DNA of 32,273 bases from Clostridium sp. Its GTDB lineage: Bacteria > Bacillota > Clostridia > Oscillospirales > Ruminococcaceae. Location: positions 131,836-164,108 of the forward strand of contig JAMPFN010000001.1 of the NCBI GenBank assembly GCA_023664445.1, given 5' to 3'. The translations under genes and the position numbers were made by a program. Shown piece by piece: positions 1 through 7,403 of this stretch. The stretch's first letter is position 1. Each line of letters begins with the position of its first letter. The notes beneath the pieces were generated by a model. That model was not told the DNA's origin and ran no database searches. It was given only the letters and a program-made list of their open reading frames with translations.

Positions 1-60
1 AAAGGCTCTGCCTTTGGAATCCGCAAGCCTTTGAAAAGGCTTGACCTAAACTTTAAATTT
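1..60. repeat. 60-bp dispersed repeat, copy 1 (cut by window edge)
   Basis: Bases 1-60 match bases 31063-31122 with only three differences, in the same orientation. The unit holds two small hairpins: AAAGG/CCTTT (1-5 with 11-15) and the palindrome AAGCCTTTGAAAAGGCTT (about 25-42). It may extend left beyond the window, because the other copy is preceded by a further hairpin. The two copies diverge right after base 60, so the right boundary is well defined. The function is unknown; it looks like a short dispersed palindromic repeat of the genome. Confidence 0.8.
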
Positions 61-96
61 AGAGCCTGTTCACATAAAAGAATTATGCAAGTATAT

Positions 97-140
97 CATA
101 TTTTTAATATATATCTATATTAGTATATATTAAAAATATG
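97..140. repeat. 17-bp perfect AT-rich inverted repeat upstream of HTH gene
   Basis: CATATTTTTAATATATA (97-113) is followed after a 10-base spacer by its exact reverse complement (124-140). It ends four bases before the candidate -35 box of the HTH gene. It could be an operator or cruciform site for that regulator, or a weak AT-only transcript end. The sequence shows the symmetry; the role is inference. Confidence 0.6.
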
Positions 141-143
141 AAA

Positions 144-172
144 TTGTCAATAATAAATATATACATTATATT
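144..172 (+). promoter_or_regulatory. candidate sigma-A promoter of the HTH gene
   Basis: TTGTCA (144-149) and TATATT (167-172) are separated by exactly 17 bases; each matches consensus at five of six positions. Transcription would start near 179, giving a leader of about 28 bases with AGGAG (195-199) before the ATG at 207. The region is very AT-rich, so chance matches are easier than usual. Confidence 0.5.
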
Positions 173-206
173 GTATATATCAACTTTTTTTATTAGGAGC
201 AATATA

Positions 207-425
207 ATGATAAAACTAATTTTAAACCAGTTAATGGAAGAAAAGCAAATAACACGATACAGGCTCGCAATGATGACTGAGATAAGATATCAGATAATTG
301 ACAATTACTACAAGAACAAAGTTCAGCGTTATGACGGATATACTTTGAACCGTATCTGCAAAGCCCTTGACTGCAATATCGAAGATATCCTCCGTTATTA
401 TCCCGACGAAGACGACGAACCGTAA
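207..425 (+). CDS. small Cro/C1-type helix-turn-helix regulator
   Basis: A 72-residue protein that is essentially a single XRE-like DNA-binding domain. It begins with a helix (LILNQLMEEK), then the recognition region TRYRLAMMTEIRYQIIDNYY, and ends with the typical CKALDCNIEDILRYY helix of the short Cro/C1 class that often autoregulates. The reading frame is open from 138, but AGGAG at 195-199 sits seven bases before ATG 207, and the upstream 23 codons are hydrophobic AT-rich filler, so 207 is the start. The acidic C-terminus (DEDDEP) is encoded in the 28 bases that also encode, on the other strand, the serine-rich end of the penicillin-binding protein gene. It is the only plus-strand gene here. 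A 17-bp palindrome lies just upstream of its promoter. Its target is unknown. Confidence 0.8.
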   Translation: MIKLILNQLMEEKQITRYRLAMMTEIRYQIIDNYYKNKVQRYDGYTLNRICKALDCNIEDILRYYPDEDDEP

Positions 426-2002
426 ATATTAGTTATCCTCTCCGCAATATCCTTGAAAACGGGAGCGGCACAATCGTTTCCGAATCCGCCGTCCTCACAG
501 AGAACGGTCACGGCATATTTCGGATGCGAAAGCGGAAAATATCCCGTAAACCAGCCGTGGCACAATTCCTCTCCGCTGCTGTCAAAGCGTCCTGTCTGAG
601 CGGTCGACGTCTTTCCTGCGGCATGAGTGTTTGAGGGTCTTGCGTTAGAGCCTGTATTCTTATCGACCGCCGCTATCATAAGATCCTGAAGCCTGAAAGC
701 CGTACTGCGGTCAAAGACATCGGAATATTTCAGTTCAGATTCGTTCGGTATTGTTTTTCCGTCATGGGTCGTACCTCTGACAAGCCGAGGAACATAAAGC
801 CTCCCCTCCCCTGCTATGCATGCCGTGAGTGCGCAGATCTGCAGCGGAGTAGCGGTAAGCTTACCCTGTCCGAACGACATGTTCGCCTTTTCGGCAGGAT
901 AACTCAGATCATCCTCGCTTTGAAGCGCGCCTCCGGAAGCGGTCATGCCGTTGGCAAGCTGAATACTTCTGCCGAAGCCAAGCCGTTTTGCGGTTTCAAG
1001 CAGAATGTCATTGTCGATATGCTTTGAAAGCTCAATGAAATACGGATTGCAGGACTCCGCCATAGCTTCTGTCATATCTAACAGACCGTGACCGCTAAGA
1101 TTATGGCATTTAAACGGCTGTCCCGCCACCTCCGTGACGCCTTTGCAGTTATAACTGAAGCTTTCGTCCATACCTGCTTCAAATGCGCTCAAAGCTGTTA
1201 CAAGCTTGAATATCGAACCGACGCTGTAAGGATAAAGACAGCGGTTTATAAGCGGAGAATCTTCATTGGTTATATCCTCGGAAAGAGTTTCTATGCTGTA
1301 GTCAGGAAAGCTTGCCATAGCTAAAATATCGCCCGACTGCACGTCCGTTACCACGACGGCTCCCTTTTTCATTTTGCTGCCCGAAAGCTCGCATATCGCC
1401 TGTATATTTCTGTCGATCGTGAGTACGACGCCCTCTGTGACCGTTTCGCTTCTGTCGACGCTTTTGCTTAGTCCCTCCATGACGCCGCCGCTTCCGTCAA
1501 TATTGTAGGTAACGGAATTTATTGCAGGATCTTTCCGCAGATACTCGTCATAGGCAAACTCTATTCCCGATACGCCGCTGTTTTCGCTCGTGTAGCCGAT
1601 AATATGCTGCGCGACCTGTTTTTGTCTGTTTCTTACAGGCACTTCAAAAACGGTTATATCCTCGCATTCAAAATCCTTTTTTGCCACCTCGCAGACAAAC
1701 GGTTTGCCGTAAACGATATTTGCGTAATAGCTTTCCTTATCCTTTACATAGGGAAGTATTTCAGCCGCCGCCTCGGGGGTAGGGTCTATCACCGCATAAA
1801 AAGCCGAGGTGTCGTTTACAAGCAGTCTGTATTCCCTGTCGTAAATGTTTTTGTAAGTATGCCCTGCCGTAATGGTATACGTGCCCTGCGCCTTTGCGGC
1901 AGAATAATATTTAGCGTCTCCTATAATGCAGTAAATACGCATATACAGAACGGCTGCTGCGAACATGAATATACAGCCCAATGCTGTCAGTCGTCTTTGC
2001 AT
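398..2002 (-). CDS. penicillin-binding protein, single-TM transpeptidase (FtsI/PbpA-like)
   Basis: A 534-residue cell-wall D,D-transpeptidase. An N-terminal membrane anchor (about residues 7-27) is followed by a dimerisation region and a C-terminal transpeptidase domain. The active-site Ser is in SIFK (263-266, preceded by YPYSVG) and the second motif is SCN (317-319). The third motif, normally KTG or KSG, reads KTS (464-466, in AGKTSTAQTG), an unusual third-position Ser. The protein has no PASTA domain and is shorter than the FtsI of the main cluster, so it resembles PbpA/SpoVD-like class B PBPs that cross-link peptidoglycan alongside a SEDS polymerase. The C-terminus ends in a run of serines (GSSSSSG). 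The ATG at 2002 follows AGGAGG with eight intervening bases, but that Shine-Dalgarno is the 3' arm of an 8-bp hairpin. It is the last gene of the leftward operon. Confidence 0.88.
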   Translation of the reverse strand: MQRRLTALGCIFMFAAAVLYMRIYCIIGDAKYYSAAKAQGTYTITAGHTYKNIYDREYRLLVNDTSAFYAVIDPTPEAAAEILPYVKDKESYYANIVYGKPFVCEVAKKDFECEDITVFEVPVRNRQKQVAQHIIGYTSENSGVSGIEFAYDEYLRKDPAINSVTYNIDGSGGVMEGLSKSVDRSETVTEGVVLTIDRNIQAICELSGSKMKKGAVVVTDVQSGDILAMASFPDYSIETLSEDITNEDSPLINRCLYPYSVGSIFKLVTALSAFEAGMDESFSYNCKGVTEVAGQPFKCHNLSGHGLLDMTEAMAESCNPYFIELSKHIDNDILLETAKRLGFGRSIQLANGMTASGGALQSEDDLSYPAEKANMSFGQGKLTATPLQICALTACIAGEGRLYVPRLVRGTTHDGKTIPNESELKYSDVFDRSTAFRLQDLMIAAVDKNTGSNARPSNTHAAGKTSTAQTGRFDSSGEELCHGWFTGYFPLSHPKYAVTVLCEDGGFGNDCAAPVFKDIAERITNIYGSSSSSG

Positions 2003-2010
2003 AAAAAATC

Positions 2011-2040
2011 CCTCCTGTCATATTATTGCCGTACAGGAGG
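2011..2040 (-). promoter_or_regulatory. hairpin enclosing the PBP Shine-Dalgarno, terminator-like
   Basis: Read on the minus strand, CCTCCTGT (2040-2033) pairs perfectly with ACAGGAGG (2018-2011) across a 14-base loop, and is followed by GATTTTTTATG, in which the last three bases are the PBP start codon. The stem therefore masks AGGAGG and, with the T6 run, also resembles an intrinsic terminator. Either reading predicts reduced PBP expression unless the stem is opened, for example by ribosomes or a regulator. Confidence 0.6.
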
Positions 2041-2054
2041 GTTTAATTCAGTTT

Positions 2055-2432
2055 TCAGATAATTTCGCCGTCAAGATAAACAAGCTCGATATCGCCGTCG
2101 ACAAATCCTATTCCGACCGCCTTTGCTTCTTTCAGAATCTCCGCATATTTTCCGCTTTCAAGATATTTTCTTACATATTCCGCAAAAATCTTCTGCGCTT
2201 TTTCCCAGTTATTCAGTTCGCCCGTATTTTCAATATAGCATATATTTTCTTCGGAGCTGTAAACCTCGCTGCATGCCCAGTCAGGATCTTCTTCATCAAA
2301 TTCGTCCGAGCCTATGAGCTGTATATCGTAGGTATCTTCTCCGTCATAAAGATTGAAATTATACGCTTTTATATTCTCCGGAATGTTTTCAAGTTCAAGA
2401 CCGTCTATCCATTCAATAAATTCTTCGTACAT
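2055..2432 (-). CDS. hypothetical acidic protein, 125 aa
   Basis: I do not recognise this protein. It is soluble and strongly acidic, with many Asp, Glu and Tyr, no membrane segment and no signal peptide. The central stretch GSDEFDEEDPDWACSEVY is followed by a helical segment (NNWEKAQKIFAEYVRKYLES) and a C-terminal beta-like segment (VGIGFVDGDIELVYLDGE). The size and composition recall small immunity or regulatory proteins, but there is no motif to support that. The start ATG at 2432 has GGAGG about five bases upstream. It lies 12 bases downstream of dtd, in the same operon, and 52 bases upstream of the penicillin-binding protein gene. Its complete open frame, good RBS and operon position argue that it is real. 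Confidence 0.7.
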   Translation of the reverse strand: MYEEFIEWIDGLELENIPENIKAYNFNLYDGEDTYDIQLIGSDEFDEEDPDWACSEVYSSEENICYIENTGELNNWEKAQKIFAEYVRKYLESGKYAEILKEAKAVGIGFVDGDIELVYLDGEII

Positions 2433-2444
2433 ATTATCCTCCGA

Positions 2445-2885
2445 TCAGATATCCTCAAGTACGACCGTAAAAGGTCCGTCGTTCAGAAGCTCAACTTTCA
2501 TATCCGCTCCGAAAACGCCCTTTTCCACTATCGGAATATGCTTTTTACATTCGCCGATAAAATATTCGTAAAGACGTTCCGCCATATCGGGAGAGCCTGC
2601 CTGTATGAAATTGGGTCTGTTGCCCTTGCGGCAGTCGGCATAAAGAGTAAACTGCGATATAACGAGAAGAGAACCTCCCACATCGGAAAGAGAAAGATTT
2701 ATCTTATCGTTTTCATCGGAAAAGATACGCAGATTCACAAGCTTTTTTACAAGCCTGTCGGCGTCGGCTTCCGTATCGTTCCGACCCACTCCGAGCAGTA
2801 CAAGAAAACCCTTGCCGATACTCCCCTTTACCTCTCCGTCAACCTTTACCGACGCATGAGTCACTCTCTGTACTACCGCTTTCAT
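2445..2885 (-). CDS. dtd: D-aminoacyl-tRNA deacylase (D-Tyr-tRNA deacylase)
   Basis: A 146-residue homodimeric cytoplasmic enzyme that hydrolyses D-amino acids (and glycine mischarged on tRNA-Ala) from tRNA, a proofreading step. It is full length for the family and begins with the typical MKAVVQRV strand. The two active-site signatures are present: SQFTLYAD at 77-84, and the cross-subunit Gly-cisPro motif in NDGPFT at 135-140. It overlaps the upstream sirtuin gene by four bases (ATGA), which implies translational coupling. Residues 87-91 (KGNRP) match the conserved loop before the second half of the fold. Assignment is firm. Confidence 0.95.
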   Translation of the reverse strand: MKAVVQRVTHASVKVDGEVKGSIGKGFLVLLGVGRNDTEADADRLVKKLVNLRIFSDENDKINLSLSDVGGSLLVISQFTLYADCRKGNRPNFIQAGSPDMAERLYEYFIGECKKHIPIVEKGVFGADMKVELLNDGPFTVVLEDI

Positions 2886-3604
2886 ATCCGCACCTCTATC
2901 TCTCCCAACACCTTGCCTATGCTGTCATGTATGACCATATCCGCATGAGAATCAACGGGCGTTTCAGATTTGTTTATCAGCAGAAGAAAACAGTCCTTTT
3001 TCCTGTAGCGTATAAGTCCTGCCGCAGGGTAAACGTTAAGGGAAGTTCCGCCGACGATAAGCAGGTCAGCCGCCTCTATGGCATTAACAGCGCCATTTAT
3101 GGTCGCATCGTCAAGCCCTTCCTGATAAAGCACAACATCGGGCTTCAATATGCCGCCGCATTCGCAGCGAGGTATTCCCGTGCTTTTGATTATGCTTTCG
3201 ATGCCCTCAAATTTATGACACTTCATGCAGTAATTTCTAAGCGTGCTTCCATGCAGCTCATAAACCGTTTTGCTTCCTGCCGCCTGATGAAGTCCGTCGA
3301 TATTCTGCGTCACGACCGCTTTAAGCTTGCCTGCCCTTTCAAGTTCCGCAAGCTTTAAATGAGCCTTATTCGGCTTTGCGTCAACACAGATCATCTTGTA
3401 TTTGTAAAACTTATAAAATTCCTCTGTCTGCGACATAAAAAAGTCGTGACTTAAAATAGTTTCAGGCGGAAATTTGTATTTTTGATTATATAGTCCGTCA
3501 ACGCTTCTGAAATCGGGGATACCGCTTTCGGTCGAAACCCCCGCGCCGCCGAAAAAAACTATATTATCGCTTCTGTCAAATAATTCCTGTATATTCTCGT
3601 TCAT
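2882..3604 (-). CDS. cobB: Sir2-family NAD-dependent protein deacylase
   Basis: A 240-residue sirtuin that removes acyl groups from lysines using NAD+, producing O-acyl-ADP-ribose and nicotinamide. The Rossmann NAD site shows [16 protein letters not shown] (19-34) and TQNIDGLH (99-106), the catalytic His is H118 (ELHGS), and a zinc site is formed by C126, C129, C147 and C149. [10 protein letters not shown] (185-194) completes NAD binding. The frame is open up to 3667, but the sirtuin N-terminus starts at MNENIQELF (ATG 3604), with AGGGAG ten bases upstream; the longer frame would overlap the glycosylase gene. It starts four bases after the mpg stop and ends overlapping dtd. Whether it prefers acetyl or longer acyl groups cannot be read from the sequence. 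The symbol cobB is by family. Confidence 0.93.
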   Translation of the reverse strand: MNENIQELFDRSDNIVFFGGAGVSTESGIPDFRSVDGLYNQKYKFPPETILSHDFFMSQTEEFYKFYKYKMICVDAKPNKAHLKLAELERAGKLKAVVTQNIDGLHQAAGSKTVYELHGSTLRNYCMKCHKFEGIESIIKSTGIPRCECGGILKPDVVLYQEGLDDATINGAVNAIEAADLLIVGGTSLNVYPAAGLIRYRKKDCFLLLINKSETPVDSHADMVIHDSIGKVLGEIEVRI

Positions 3605-3608
3605 ACGT

Positions 3609-4124
3609 TCAGCGCTCCCTGTCAAGTATAAATCTCCACGGTTTTGACTCCCATTCCTCTCCGGCATAGGCTATCCCGACACGCTTGTCTGTTTTCAGAT
3701 CGAAGCGTTTGCCATCGTCCTCTATCCATATTCTCGGATTACCGCAAAAGCCTTCGCCGTTAAAGGACTTGTCTACCATAAGCTTTTTTGTAAGTCTTGC
3801 CGGACCTTCAAAGCCCTCTCCGGCCCTGAAAAGCACTCCCTGCGGCTGTTCGGGTTCTCCGCTTATGACGTTCATAAGCCAATGTATGCCGTAGCAAAGA
3901 TAAACGTATATAACGCCGCTTTCACGATAAAGAAGCTCCGTTCTCGGAGTTCTTCCCTTTGATGCATGACACGCCTTGTCCTCCGTACCTCTGTACGCTT
4001 CCGTTTCGGTTATGCGGACCCTTATTTCCTCGCCGCTGTCTAAATGTCTTACAATAATTTTGCCTACAAGATCAGGCGCAAGTTCAAGACAGTCCCTATG
4101 AAAAAATTCATTGCCCAGTATCAT
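3609..4124 (-). CDS. DNA-3-methyladenine glycosylase, AAG/MPG family
   Basis: A 171-residue monofunctional base-excision repair enzyme that removes alkylated purines such as 3-methyladenine and hypoxanthine from DNA. The AAG signature is intact: ETEAYRG (40-46, containing the catalytic Glu) followed by DKACHAS (49-55), then YVYLCYGIHWLMNV (73-86) and QGVLFRAGE (95-103), which build the base-flipping pocket. It is a little shorter than the usual 185-200 residues, mostly from short loops and C-terminus. Its ATG overlaps the stop of rqcH in ATGA, so translation is probably coupled. Co-transcription with translation-quality genes is typical of packed clostridial operons and need not mean a shared pathway. 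Confidence 0.92.
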   Translation of the reverse strand: MILGNEFFHRDCLELAPDLVGKIIVRHLDSGEEIRVRITETEAYRGTEDKACHASKGRTPRTELLYRESGVIYVYLCYGIHWLMNVISGEPEQPQGVLFRAGEGFEGPARLTKKLMVDKSFNGEGFCGNPRIWIEDDGKRFDLKTDKRVGIAYAGEEWESKPWRFILDRER

Positions 4125-5872
4125 TTTTTCAGCCTTTCCGCAAGAGAGCTGTCGGGGTCTATATAAGCCGTCTTGTTATTCGTAAAAATAACCATTCCCG
4201 GCTTTGCGCCGACAGGTTTTTTCACAAATTTGCACAGACAATAATCAACAGGCACTTGTGCCGAATCCTTAGCCTTGCTGTTTACCGCCGCTATTACCGC
4301 CGCCTCCTCAACAGTCCTGTCGGGAGGAGTTTCTCCGTCCGTCAATATTATAACGTGCGAACCGGCTATATTGTGAGTATGCAGCCAGATATCCGTTTTC
4401 GCGGCAGTTTTCAGCGTAAGCTTATCGTTCTGTTTATTGTTTCTCCCTGCAAGTATAGTAAAGCCGTCGCTTGAAATATACTCCAACGGCGGTTGACTTT
4501 TAGGCGGCTTGCCTTTCAGGCGTACCGCTTTGACATAGCCCTGCTCGGCAAGCTCGAGCCGAAGCTCGTTCACCTCATTCTCGCTGTCAGCCCTTGTGAG
4601 AGCGTCAAACACGCTGTCGATATACTTCAATTCCTCCTCGCCTAAGCTTATCTGCTCGGCAAGCTTTTTTTCGGCAGTCAGCGACTTGCGGTAAGCGGAA
4701 TAATACTTCTGCGCGTTTTGTGACGGAGAAAGCCTTTTATCGAGCTTTATCTTTATCACCGGACAGCTTTCATCGTAAAAATTTTCAAGCTCTGCCGAAC
4801 TGTCCCCCTTATTCATGCGATAAATATTAGCCGAAAGCAGATCGCCCATAAGCTTCATATCGTCCTTTTCGTCACATTTTTTAAGTTCGTCGCGCTGATT
4901 GGCTATCCTTTTGGCGATACGCTCCGACGTATTCACAAGCAGCCTGAAAAGGTCGTTCGCTCTCTGTTTAAGACGTATTGTCCTGTCACGCTGTTCGTAA
5001 AAATAATCGAGCATCTCGCTTGCGCTGCCAAACTCTTTTGTTATCATTAAATTACCGTACTGCGAAAGCCTTATAAACGAAAAGTCTTTCAGTAAGCCGT
5101 CCTTTGTCATAACGGAAGTAAATACGCACTCTCCCGACAAAAGCTGCTCCTTTGACCGCATTACGGCAAATATCAATCTGTCCTTTATATCGCCGCTCAT
5201 TTCATCTGTGCGCACCTCGCAGCCTCTCGCGGCATAGTAAGCCCATTCCCTTGCAAGAACCGGAGAAACGCCCTCAAACGCGCTTATGATCCCCTTGGAA
5301 AGCTCTGCGAGTTTCATATTGTCTATGGCATACTCTATTTCCGCTTTGTCCGAGTGGACAAACGATATCCTTTCGCTTCTTGGCGGCATCTCATATTTCA
5401 TTCCCGGCAGAACGAGTCTTTCTCTCGACATGTCCTCATTGACCCTTTTAATGCTGTCGATTATTTTTCCGTCATCGTTTACCGCGATTATATTCGAGTA
5501 TTTACCCATTATTTCGCAGGCAAGCGTTATAGTAACGGGATCGCCCAGTTCGTTCTTACAGGCAAAGTCAAGAAAAATTATTCTTTCAAGACCGTCCTGC
5601 CTTACCGCGGAAAGCTTTCCGCCGCCTATATGCTTTCTCAAAAGCATGCAGAACATAGGAGGCGACATGGGATTGTCTATCTGCGACTTTGTTATATGCA
5701 CTCTCGCGCTTCCTGCCGAAGCGGAAGCAAGCAGTCTGAAACCTCCGTTTACCGTTCTGAAATATATTATTATTTCATCTCTCGAGGGCTGATATACCTT
5801 ATCCACACGTCCGCCGACAAGCATTTCCAATTCACTTTTAACAGCGTATAAAAACGCTCCGTCCAAAGCCAT
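4121..5872 (-). CDS. rqcH: RqcH, ribosome quality-control NFACT protein (FbpA/Rqc2 family)
   Basis: A 583-residue protein that binds stalled 50S-peptidyl-tRNA complexes, recruits tRNA-Ala and drives C-terminal alanine tailing of the nascent chain, marking it for degradation. Domain order: NFACT-N (about 1-200) starting MALDGAFLYA, helical and coiled-coil middle (about 280-440), and NFACT-R (about 465-583) with the signature DIWLHTHNIAGSHVII (494-509). The pair needed for tRNA-Ala recognition, Asp97-Arg98 in Bacillus subtilis, is Glu96-Arg97 here (GLERI), a conservative change. The older name fibronectin-binding protein refers to surface adhesion roles reported in some cocci. ATG 5872 has GGAG seven bases upstream. 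It lies 11 bases from the trmK-nif3 stop, in the same operon. Confidence 0.93.
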   Translation of the reverse strand: MALDGAFLYAVKSELEMLVGGRVDKVYQPSRDEIIIYFRTVNGGFRLLASASAGSARVHITKSQIDNPMSPPMFCMLLRKHIGGGKLSAVRQDGLERIIFLDFACKNELGDPVTITLACEIMGKYSNIIAVNDDGKIIDSIKRVNEDMSRERLVLPGMKYEMPPRSERISFVHSDKAEIEYAIDNMKLAELSKGIISAFEGVSPVLAREWAYYAARGCEVRTDEMSGDIKDRLIFAVMRSKEQLLSGECVFTSVMTKDGLLKDFSFIRLSQYGNLMITKEFGSASEMLDYFYEQRDRTIRLKQRANDLFRLLVNTSERIAKRIANQRDELKKCDEKDDMKLMGDLLSANIYRMNKGDSSAELENFYDESCPVIKIKLDKRLSPSQNAQKYYSAYRKSLTAEKKLAEQISLGEEELKYIDSVFDALTRADSENEVNELRLELAEQGYVKAVRLKGKPPKSQPPLEYISSDGFTILAGRNNKQNDKLTLKTAAKTDIWLHTHNIAGSHVIILTDGETPPDRTVEEAAVIAAVNSKAKDSAQVPVDYCLCKFVKKPVGAKPGMVIFTNNKTAYIDPDSSLAERLKK

Positions 5873-5883
5873 GATACTTCTCC

Positions 5884-7338
5884 TTAAATATACTCTGTCG
5901 GGTCTTTATCGACCTCCGACATTACAAAATCAATATCCGGAAAATCAGCGGAAAGCATTCTGCAAAGCGTTATCATGCCGGGATTTTCCGTCTGATAGTG
6001 ACCGCAGTCGAAAACCGATATGCCGAGTTTCTTCGCAAGCAGCCATTTATCATGGCGTACCTCGGAAGTTATGTAAGCGTCAGCTCCCATTTGCGCCGCT
6101 TTTTTTATAAAATCACCGCCGCTTCCCGTACATACCGCAACCTTTTTTATAGGCATTTCCGTATTATTATATCTCACAGCCTCGCAGCCCAAAGCATCTC
6201 TTAGCTTCAATGCCATTTCAATAGGCGTATACTCTCTTTCCGTATTGCAAAACGCCCCGAATCCCAACGGTTTTTCACCGTCCGTTTCGATTTCAAGTAT
6301 TCCGTCGGTTTTTTCAAAGTCAAGCAGATCTATTATGCTGTCGTTCATTCCGCATTCCGCCTTATCCCACGGCGTATGTATGCAGATCGCGGAGATCCCG
6401 TTCTTCATAAGACGAAACGAAGGCTCGTCCTCATGAAGGCTTTTCAGCGGATGAAAAATAACGGGATGATGCGATATAACAAGTTCCGCGCCGATATCGG
6501 CTGCCTCGTCGGCAACCTCCGTTGTAATATCGACAGTCACCAGAACCTTGTTTACACGGCGTTCCATAGAGCCGACAAGCAGTCCGGAGTTATCCCATTC
6601 CGACTGCAATGAAAAAGGTGCGATATTATCTATGTATTCGTATATTTCAGATATAGTATTCATCTTGTTCTCCAAAATTCGCATAAGTCTATCGGCAGAC
6701 GTTCTGAACATCAACGCTTCTTTGCATTTATTTGCCTTTGAAAGTCCGATAGCTATATTATTTATTTTTTTATACTGTCTTAAAATATATTCTCTTCCCT
6801 CATCGTCTTTGTGATCTATCTTTCCGATATTTTCCGCGATAAAACCTATATTGAATTTAGTTCCCGTATAGACCGCGTTTATGACCGTATAAAGATATCT
6901 GTCGTGCATAACAGCTTTTTCGGCTTTTATATCATAGCCGTTACGATAAAGCCAGCGCCTCAGATGTGAAGCGCGTGTCATTGGCTGAAGCACAAAATTT
7001 GTATGCTTTTTAAAACGATCGGCTCTTGAGAGTATATCACAAATAGTTTCGCCGCCCATTCCGGCGATAACGACATCGCTTATATTATCGGGGGCAATAC
7101 TGTCAAGCCCGTTTGATTTTACAAGCTTTATTTTATCTGTAAGAGCATATTTTTCAAGCGTCTGCCCGGCATATCTTAGCGGTCCGTCGTTTATGTCTGC
7201 CGCAACTGCGCCAGCGCACTTTTCGTTCAGAACAAGATATGCGGGGAGATAAGCATGGTCTGTTCCCACATCGCAGACTATACCTTGCCCGTCAATAAAT
7301 TCAGAACACGCTTCAAGTCTTTTATCAAGTGTTATCAT
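5884..7338 (-). CDS. trmK: TrmK tRNA (m1A22) methyltransferase fused to Nif3/YqfO-like metal protein
   Basis: One uninterrupted 484-residue frame carries two proteins that are separate neighbours (YqfN and YqfO) in Bacillus subtilis. Residues 1-225 are TrmK, which methylates N1 of A22 in tRNA with SAM: motif I DVGTDHAYLPAYLV (23-36), acidic DINDGPL (48-54), the family signature IAGMGGETI (91-99) and VLQPMTR (116-122). Residues 226-484 are a Nif3-like dinuclear-metal protein: SHHPVIFHPL (289-298) and GHYQTE near the C-terminus provide metal ligands. Its biochemical role is poorly defined. The junction reads ENKMNTIS; the Met at 226 (ATG 6663-6661) has GGAG six bases upstream, exactly like an independent start, so a free Nif3 product is possible. 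The main ATG 7338 has GGGGA upstream. Confidence 0.92.
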   Translation of the reverse strand: MITLDKRLEACSEFIDGQGIVCDVGTDHAYLPAYLVLNEKCAGAVAADINDGPLRYAGQTLEKYALTDKIKLVKSNGLDSIAPDNISDVVIAGMGGETICDILSRADRFKKHTNFVLQPMTRASHLRRWLYRNGYDIKAEKAVMHDRYLYTVINAVYTGTKFNIGFIAENIGKIDHKDDEGREYILRQYKKINNIAIGLSKANKCKEALMFRTSADRLMRILENKMNTISEIYEYIDNIAPFSLQSEWDNSGLLVGSMERRVNKVLVTVDITTEVADEAADIGAELVISHHPVIFHPLKSLHEDEPSFRLMKNGISAICIHTPWDKAECGMNDSIIDLLDFEKTDGILEIETDGEKPLGFGAFCNTEREYTPIEMALKLRDALGCEAVRYNNTEMPIKKVAVCTGSGGDFIKKAAQMGADAYITSEVRHDKWLLAKKLGISVFDCGHYQTENPGMITLCRMLSADFPDIDFVMSEVDKDPTEYI

Positions 7339-7377
7339 ATTGTTTTCCCCGTTTTAGGCGGTACTGCCTATAGCAAC

Positions 7378-7397
7378 GGCGGACGCAAAAGTCCGCC
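7378..7397. other. GC-rich hairpin between DUF1858 gene and trmK-nif3
   Basis: GGCGGAC (7378-7384) and GTCCGCC (7391-7397) form a perfect 7-bp stem with a six-base loop. A second small stem, TAGGC/GCCTA, lies at 7356-7371. On the minus strand no T-run follows, so this is not a standard terminator. It may act as an mRNA processing or stability element within the operon. Confidence 0.4.
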
Positions 7398-7403
7398 ACA
7401 GCT

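Noticed and set aside
138..206. Upstream extension of the HTH gene from an ATG at 138
   Set aside because: The extra 23 codons are AT-rich and contain the candidate -10 box; AGGAG is correctly placed for ATG 207.
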